11,069 nucleotides of DNA. Origin: Moraxellaceae bacterium. Lineage in GTDB: Bacteria > Pseudomonadota > Gammaproteobacteria > Pseudomonadales > Ketobacteraceae. The notes below the pieces were generated by a model. The model searched no databases and was not told where the DNA came from. It saw nothing but the letters and a program-made list of their open reading frames with translations. The stretch covers positions 6,261 through 17,329 of the forward strand of contig NVVG01000011.1 in NCBI GenBank assembly GCA_002402125.1. Reading direction: 5' to 3'. Positions 6,634 to 11,069 of the stretch are shown piece by piece. Each line of letters begins with the position of its first letter. Positions within the stretch are counted from its first letter, which is position 1. The position numbers and the translations under genes are program-made.

Positions 6634-8202
6634 TTAATGTTTGAAGTGGCGCATGGAAGTAAACACCATTGCTATGCCCGCTTCATCTGCTGCGGCAATG
6701 ACTTCGTCATCTCGAATTGAACCGCCTGGTTGAATTACCGCTCTTATGCCTGCAGCGGCCGCGGCGTCAATGCCGTCACGGAAAGGAAAGAAAGCGTCGG
6801 ACGCCATTACCGAGCCCGCCACCTGTAGATTTTCATCGGCGGCTTTTATGCCGGCAATTTTAGCACTATAAACACGGCTCATCTGTCCAGCCCCAACACC
6901 GATAGTTTGGCAATTCCTGGCATAGACAATGGCGTTAGATTTTACGTATTTGGCAACTTTCCAGCAGAACAATAAGTCTTGAATTTCTTCCGCAGAAGGT
7001 GCCCGTTTGGTAACAATCTTTAGATCTGATTCGGTGATAATGCCGTTGTCTCGTTCTTGTACCAATAGTCCGCCATTAACCCGTTTGTAGTCTAGGTCGT
7101 TGGGGCGTTGCTCGCTCCATTGTCCGCAGGATAACAGGCGAACATTCTTTTTGGCTGCAATGATGCTGATTGCTTCGTCACTTACCGACGGGGCGATGAT
7201 GACTTCAACAAACTGCTTGTCGACAATAGCTTTCGCGGTGTTGCCATCCAACTCTCGATTAAACGCGATGATGCCACCGAAGGCTGATGTTGGGTCTGTT
7301 TGAAAGGCTCTCTCGTAAGCTTCTAAGGTGTTTTTGCCTATGGCAACACCGCATGGGTTGGCGTGTTTGACGATAACACAGGCTGGCTCTGCAAATGCTT
7401 TGACACACTCAAGGGCGGCGTCGGTGTCGCCAACGTTATTATAGGATAATGCTTTGCCTTGCAGTTGTGAGGCTGTGCTAACGCTGGCCTCGGGCGGCTT
7501 GGCTTCTTTATAGAATGCAGCCTTTTGGTGAGGATTTTCCCCGTAACGCATTTCCTGTGCTTTAAGAAATTGTTGGTTAAACGTGTTGGGAAAGTCGGAT
7601 TTTGTACCGTCAGCTTGAATGGTGCCGAGATAGTTGGCAATAGCGCCGTCGTAGCTGGCGGTGTGTTCAAAAGCAGCGAGCGCAAGCTGGAAACGAGTTT
7701 GGTCTGACACTGCGCCGTCGTTGTTGTTCATTTCTTCTATGACCTTGCCATAATCGCTGGCATTAACAACGATGGATACCCATTTGTGATTTTTTGCGGC
7801 GGAGCGGACCATGGTCGGTCCGCCAATGTCGATATTTTCAATGGCAGTAGCCAGGTCACAATCTGGATTGGCAACCGTTTGAGAAAACGGATAAAGATTA
7901 ACCGCAACAAGATCGATAGGGGTGATGTTGTGGGTTTTCATGGCTTCGTCATCGATTCCGCGACGGCCCAGGATGCCACCATGAACCTTGGGGTGTAAGG
8001 TTTTTACGCGTCCGTCCATCATTTCGGGAAAGCCGGTGTAATCGGACACTTCGACTGCAGCCACGCCGTTTTCTTTTAATAGTTTGAAAGTGCCTCCGGT
8101 GGAGAGGATTTCAACACCGAGCTTTTCTAGTGATTGTGCAAATTCAACGATTCCGGTTTTGTCGGAAACACTTATTAGGGCGCGTTTAACGGGCGTAGTC
8201 AT
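6634..8202 (-). CDS. purH: PurH bifunctional AICAR formyltransferase / IMP cyclohydrolase
   Basis: PurH carries out the last two steps of IMP synthesis in the cytosol: formylation of AICAR from 10-formyl-tetrahydrofolate, then ring closure. The length, 522 residues, is close to the E. coli enzyme. The N-terminal cyclohydrolase domain (MGS-like fold) shows [12 protein letters not shown] (11-22), LSTGGT (33-38) and [15 protein letters not shown] (62-76). The formyltransferase domain shows MRYGENPHQ (218-226), [11 protein letters not shown] (253-263), the catalytic K279-H280 pair in [16 protein letters not shown] (305-310), and the C-terminal [10 protein letters not shown] and MRHFKH. The ATG at 8202 fits the family N-terminus, but the upstream AAAGCAGAAAACAATCATT is a poor ribosome site. 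It heads the purHD pair and is separated from fis by 334 nt. Confidence 0.97.
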   Translation of the reverse strand: MTTPVKRALISVSDKTGIVEFAQSLEKLGVEILSTGGTFKLLKENGVAAVEVSDYTGFPEMMDGRVKTLHPKVHGGILGRRGIDDEAMKTHNITPIDLVAVNLYPFSQTVANPDCDLATAIENIDIGGPTMVRSAAKNHKWVSIVVNASDYGKVIEEMNNNDGAVSDQTRFQLALAAFEHTASYDGAIANYLGTIQADGTKSDFPNTFNQQFLKAQEMRYGENPHQKAAFYKEAKPPEASVSTASQLQGKALSYNNVGDTDAALECVKAFAEPACVIVKHANPCGVAIGKNTLEAYERAFQTDPTSAFGGIIAFNRELDGNTAKAIVDKQFVEVIIAPSVSDEAISIIAAKKNVRLLSCGQWSEQRPNDLDYKRVNGGLLVQERDNGIITESDLKIVTKRAPSAEEIQDLLFCWKVAKYVKSNAIVYARNCQTIGVGAGQMSRVYSAKIAGIKAADENLQVAGSVMASDAFFPFRDGIDAAAAAGIRAVIQPGGSIRDDEVIAAADEAGIAMVFTSMRHFKH

Positions 8203-8491
8203 AATGATTGTTTTCTGCTTTGGTTTGTTGTGGCTAACGATGTTAGGTGGAGGCTCAAGTAATAATCTGTTTCATAACTTAAGGCTTGCCCGCATCGCTG
8301 CCAGATAGAGATAATTCTAAAAAGTGCAGCAGGGGGATGCGAGGATTATCGCGATCTAGCCGTATTTTCTAGGATCAACCATGAAGGGCGCAATTGTAAT
8401 CGTTCTTGGCGCAGGAATTAAGAGGCAAGCACAAAAAATTGCCTTGAATAGAGAAAACTATTCAGGGGAAGGGGTAGATAGGGGGAGAATA
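8203..8491 (-). other. Long non-coding leader region between fis and purH
   Basis: No gene is seen here. On the minus strand the part nearest fis (8491-8463) is C-rich and almost free of G, as in Rho-loading sites. Next comes a hairpin, GAATAG-TTTTCT-CTATTC (8463-8446), with a six-T run (8438-8433) seven bases later. A smaller bulged hairpin, GATCCTAG with CTAGATC (8376-8353), lies further on. The purH promoter must be in this stretch if purH has its own, but no convincing -35/-10 pair was found. No palindrome resembling the E. coli PurR operator was recognised. Confidence 0.5.
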
Positions 8492-8519
8492 GCTTAGGGA
8501 GAGATCACTCCCCCTAAGC
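8492..8519 (-). terminator. Hairpin after fis, probable end of the dusB-fis transcript
   Basis: GCTTAGGG (8519-8512) and CCCTAAGC (8499-8492) on the minus strand form a perfect 8-bp GC-rich stem around a 12-base loop, 17 nt beyond the fis stop. The bases that follow are pyrimidine-rich (TATTCTCCCCCTATCTACCC) rather than a pure T-run. This suggests a Rho-assisted or weak intrinsic terminator. Confidence 0.55.
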
Positions 8520-8536
8520 ACTTAAGCCGCTGGCGC

Positions 8537-8869
8537 TTAGATAAGGCCGTAAATCTTCAGCTTTTTGCGCAATGTGCCACGGTTAAGACCGAGGATAATT
8601 GACGCTTTAGTTTGATTGCCCCGAGTATATTCCATCACTGTTTCTAGTAAAGGAGCTTCTACTTCTGATAGCACCATGCCGTATACGTCAGTAACAGGCT
8701 GTCCATCGAGGTGAGCGAAATAGTTTCGCAGCGCCCGATGCACATTATCACGAAGCGTTTGAGCTTCTTGATCTGCTGAAGTAACAAGGTGTTGCTTCAA
8801 TTCCGCTGTACTTGCTAGCGGGGTGTTTGGGTCGATTATTAGGTCGTCATTAAAATTATTATCATTCAT
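8537..8869 (-). CDS. fis: Fis nucleoid-associated DNA-binding protein
   Basis: Fis is a small homodimeric protein that bends DNA and adjusts transcription of growth-related genes. The 110 residues compare with 98 in E. coli, the extra being at the N-terminus. The flexible N-terminal part (1-35) is followed by a dimerising helical core with [18 protein letters not shown] (39-56) and [17 protein letters not shown] (66-82). The helix-turn-helix covers about 84-105 and includes [20 protein letters not shown], close to the E. coli sequence. The ATG at 8869 overlaps the dusB stop by the four bases ATGA, so translation is probably coupled. The dusB-fis pair is conserved across gammaproteobacteria, and in E. 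coli the operon promoter is repressed by Fis itself. Confidence 0.96.
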   Translation of the reverse strand: MNDNNFNDDLIIDPNTPLASTAELKQHLVTSADQEAQTLRDNVHRALRNYFAHLDGQPVTDVYGMVLSEVEAPLLETVMEYTRGNQTKASIILGLNRGTLRKKLKIYGLI

Positions 8870-9852
8870 GCCGCCAATTCCTCTCCTTCGATTAGACGAG
8901 TAAACAAAGACTGAGCTGTTTCGATTTGATCAGTTGCAGTGTTCAGTTGGTTAAAGTATTTTCTGTGAGTGTCGCTTATTGGAAGATTTTGAACGTACCA
9001 GCCAAAGTGTTTTCTGGCGATACGTACCCCCGCGTGCTCTCCATAGAAATGATGCAAGTTGGATAAATGTTCTATCATAACTTGCTTCACTTCCTCGTAA
9101 GAGGTCGGTGGGAGTTGCTTCCCGGTCGTTAAAAAGTGTGCAATCTCACGAAAAATCCATGGGTTACCCTGCGCGCCTCTGCCGATCATAATAGCATCCG
9201 CAGCGGTGTGGTCTAGTACTTCTTGCGCTTTTTGTGGGCTGGATATATCGCCATTAGCAATCACAGGAATCGTTATGATTTCTTTAATTGCAGCAATGGT
9301 GTCATATTCTACCGTTGCTTTGTATGCACACTCTCGTGTTCTACCGTGTACTGCTAATGCGGAAATGCCTGCATCTTCTGCTATCTGCGCAATAGTGGTG
9401 CCATTTCGGTTCGAAGGGCTCCAGCCGGTGCGAATTTTTAGCGTAACAGGTACGTTCACAGCATTGACCACGGCGGTCAGTATTTGTTTGACGAGCTTTT
9501 CATCTTTAAGCAATGCAGAGCCAGCAGCCTTCTTACAAACTTTTTTGGCAGGGCATCCCATGTTGATATCAATGATTTGTGCGCCATTGATAACATTGTA
9601 TTGGGCTGCTGCAGCCATCATGTCAGGGTCAGCACCTGCTATTTGCACAGAGCGAGGTTCTGGTTCGCCATCATGATTAAGTCTGAGGCAAGACTTTTTG
9701 CTTTGCCAAAGCCGAGGGTCACTAGATACCATTTCCGATACTACTAAGCCTGCGCCTAAGCGACGGCATAAATTGCGAAATGGCTGATCGGTGACTCCGG
9801 CCATGGGGGCTAATATGACGGGGCTGTGTAGTTCGTATTCCCGAATTTTCAT
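8866..9852 (-). CDS. dusB: DusB tRNA-dihydrouridine synthase
   Basis: DusB reduces uridine to dihydrouridine in the D-loop of tRNA using FMN and NADPH. With the start at ATG 9852 the protein has 328 residues, near the E. coli length of 321, and the catalytic cysteine in MGCPAKKV falls at C100, the E. coli number. Other family motifs are APMAGVTD (15-22), VQIAGADP (69-76), LKIRTGW (138-144), HGRTRE (169-174), IANGDI (198-203) and [12 protein letters not shown] (223-234), which make the flavin and tRNA site of the TIM barrel. The frame is open upstream to a GTG at 9894, but those 14 extra residues have no counterpart in the family. AGGA lies 12 nt before 9852, a loose ribosome site. The gene is first in the dusB-fis operon. 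Confidence 0.95.
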   Translation of the reverse strand: MKIREYELHSPVILAPMAGVTDQPFRNLCRRLGAGLVVSEMVSSDPRLWQSKKSCLRLNHDGEPEPRSVQIAGADPDMMAAAAQYNVINGAQIIDINMGCPAKKVCKKAAGSALLKDEKLVKQILTAVVNAVNVPVTLKIRTGWSPSNRNGTTIAQIAEDAGISALAVHGRTRECAYKATVEYDTIAAIKEIITIPVIANGDISSPQKAQEVLDHTAADAIMIGRGAQGNPWIFREIAHFLTTGKQLPPTSYEEVKQVMIEHLSNLHHFYGEHAGVRIARKHFGWYVQNLPISDTHRKYFNQLNTATDQIETAQSLFTRLIEGEELAA

Positions 9853-9934
9853 GACGGTATTTTGTCCTAATCTGGGTACTTCATATGCAGACACAGCAGC
9901 CTAGTTACATTAGCTTCCGCTCAAAGATCAACCT

Positions 9935-9962
9935 ATCATAACCCTATGTGAGTAAATGTTAA
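9935..9962 (-). promoter_or_regulatory. Putative sigma70 promoter of dusB-fis
   Basis: TTAACA (9962-9957, 5 of 6 consensus) and TATGAT (9940-9935, 5 of 6) are separated by 16 nt on the minus strand. Transcription would start near 9928, about 76 nt before the dusB ATG at 9852. This is the best-looking promoter in the window. Confidence 0.55.
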
Positions 9963-9987
9963 AGCGTAACATTGTGTAAGTGGGCAC

Positions 9988-10002
9988 TTTTTTTAAAAAA
10001 AA
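9988..10002. promoter_or_regulatory. T7A8 tract upstream of the dusB-fis promoter
   Basis: Seven T are followed directly by eight A on the plus strand, centred about 66 bp upstream of the predicted dusB-fis start site. Such tracts can alter DNA shape and may act as upstream promoter elements or bind nucleoid proteins. It lies 26 nt after the DUF3426 stop, but no stem precedes it, so it does not look like a terminator. Confidence 0.35.
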
Positions 10003-10027
10003 CGCATAAAAAGGTAAATATTTGCAA

Positions 10028-11069
10028 CTAAATACTAGGTTGTTCGGTGGCATAAAACTTCATTTGGTAATTAACCGCATTATTTCCGGGGTCAACAATC
10101 TCTAATGTGAGGTGTACTGGGGTGTCACTCGGCATATTGTTTAGATCAATGCTGTCGTCATGAATATATTCTGCGGGTTGAAAACGGCGACTTGCGACAG
10201 GGTTGCCATTGATGTCATCGAAGCGAAGTTCAATAATCGGAAAAGGTTGTGAGAATGGGGCCCGATTGTAGGCAATAGCATCGATGACAAGGGCATTTTT
10301 TTCCATTGCATGGCTGCGCACGACGAGATTAGTGCCGCGTATTTGTGAAATGTCGGATTTTAGAGGTAGTATGCAGCCAGCTTTTTCACAAAAAGTCTTA
10401 AAGAATGGTCGATATGTTTCATTTCTGGCGAGGTTGTCATATTGGAAGTAGGCGTATTGGCCACATAACATCGCTATCACTAACAGGTTTGTTAGTGCCC
10501 AGGCGGCACTTTTTACCAAGGATCTAGAAGCAGCATCTTCTTCGATACCAAAGTGCGCTGCGCTGGCGGTAATTTGGTTGGCTAAGATGTCCTGAGTGCT
10601 GGGGCTTAAGCTATCTTGTAATAGCCCTTCAATGGCTAATTCGTCTTCTAGCAGGTTGGGCATTTCGCCAAGTTCGATATCGTCAATATCGTGCTCTGGT
10701 GCGAGCTGGCTAAAGTAATCTTCAGAGTCAAACGAGCGATCATCTTTTTTATCGGATTCGGATTTTTTTTGTTTTTCTTGCTTCTTCTTGCGCTTTTTAA
10801 TTACCGGGATGTCGTTGGCCAGGTTTTTTGTCGCAAAAGGGTTGTCGTCTGCTTCTTCAGCGGGCTGTACTATTTCGAGTTGGTCGAGATTCACCTCTGG
10901 CGTGGGATCTTGCTCTAACTCACTGAGCATCGCCTGAGCCCAGCTCTCATCAGCGGCACCTTCACCTGCGTTGAGGGTGTCGCCGTTATCCGCGGCAAAA
11001 AGATTATTGCTATTCCAATTATCAAGTTCGGCGAATGAATTGCTGAGTTCGTTGCTATTGTCTTCTGCA
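10028..11069 (-). CDS. DUF3426 membrane protein, C-terminal part (cut by window edge)
   Basis: The frame is open through the right edge, so 346 codons are visible and the true start is outside. A methionine at 10930 is internal, since the reading continues upstream as DESWAQA. Counting from that methionine, the first 135 residues are acidic and low-complexity, interrupted by a lysine block at 45-62. A single membrane helix follows at about 143-162. The C-terminal DUF3426 domain has FCEKAGC (180-186), PFSQPFPIIELRFDD (225-239) and ASRRFQPAEYI (246-256). Family members usually begin with an MJ0042-type zinc ribbon, which should lie outside. The function is unknown. In Pseudomonas-like genomes the gene sits between prmA and dusB, as it appears to here. 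Confidence 0.85.
   Translation of the reverse strand, partial: AEDNSNELSNSFAELDNWNSNNLFAADNGDTLNAGEGAADESWAQAMLSELEQDPTPEVNLDQLEIVQPAEEADDNPFATKNLANDIPVIKKRKKKQEKQKKSESDKKDDRSFDSEDYFSQLAPEHDIDDIELGEMPNLLEDELAIEGLLQDSLSPSTQDILANQITASAAHFGIEEDAASRSLVKSAAWALTNLLVIAMLCGQYAYFQYDNLARNETYRPFFKTFCEKAGCILPLKSDISQIRGTNLVVRSHAMEKNALVIDAIAYNRAPFSQPFPIIELRFDDINGNPVASRRFQPAEYIHDDSIDLNNMPSDTPVHLTLEIVDPGNNAVNYQMKFYATEQPSI

Noticed and set aside
10028..10930. Complete 300-residue gene starting at the methionine at 10930
   Set aside because: The frame continues without a stop to the window edge, and family members normally have a longer N-terminus with a zinc ribbon.
1..11069. CRISPR array, tRNA or rRNA gene, insertion sequence, toxin-antitoxin or phage-defence cassette
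   Set aside because: No repeat arrays, cloverleaf-like sequences, transposase-like proteins or small paired genes were seen; all sizeable frames belong to recognised housekeeping or regulatory families.

Overview
This window is an ordinary stretch of chromosome from a gammaproteobacterium, with every convincing gene on the minus strand. Read in the direction of transcription (high to low coordinates) the order is: DUF3426 membrane protein (cut by the right edge), dusB, fis, purH, purD, a hybrid sensor kinase of the RetS type, coq7, minC and minD (cut by the left edge). The block DUF3426-dusB-fis-purH-purD-retS is, from memory, the order in Pseudomonas aeruginosa. With a coq7-type ubiquinone hydroxylase and a moderate GC content, this suggests the Pseudomonadales/Cellvibrionales side of the class. 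The genus is a guess (Cellvibrionaceae-like). No rRNA, tRNA, CRISPR array, insertion sequence or integrase was found.

Right part (8.5-11.07 kb): a C-terminal fragment of a single-pass DUF3426 protein, then the dusB-fis operon with a 4-base stop/start overlap and a good sigma70-like promoter next to a long T/A tract. A GC-rich hairpin and a G-poor, C-rich tract follow fis. Middle (5.2-8.2 kb): the last steps of purine synthesis, purH then purD, 67 nt apart. PurD has an exact in-frame 18-bp tandem duplication at its C-terminus.

Left-centre (2.0-5.2 kb): a large hybrid histidine kinase with a periplasmic 7TMR-DISMED2 domain, seven membrane helices, HisKA, HATPase and two receiver domains. Domain order and position beside purD identify it as a RetS-type regulator. 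In Pseudomonas, RetS restrains GacS and so the Gac/Rsm switch. The ATP lid is short, and the translation start is unusual: a perfect AGGAGG lies inside the open frame, 6 nt before an AUU codon. Between this gene and coq7 lies about 118 bp of nested inverted repeats. Left part (1-1.85 kb): coq7 (ubiquinone synthesis), then minC and the start of minD (septum placement), the latter on a TTG codon.

No new multi-gene system is visible. The items most worth a second look are the kinase start and lid, the nested palindromes before coq7, and the PurD tail duplication.
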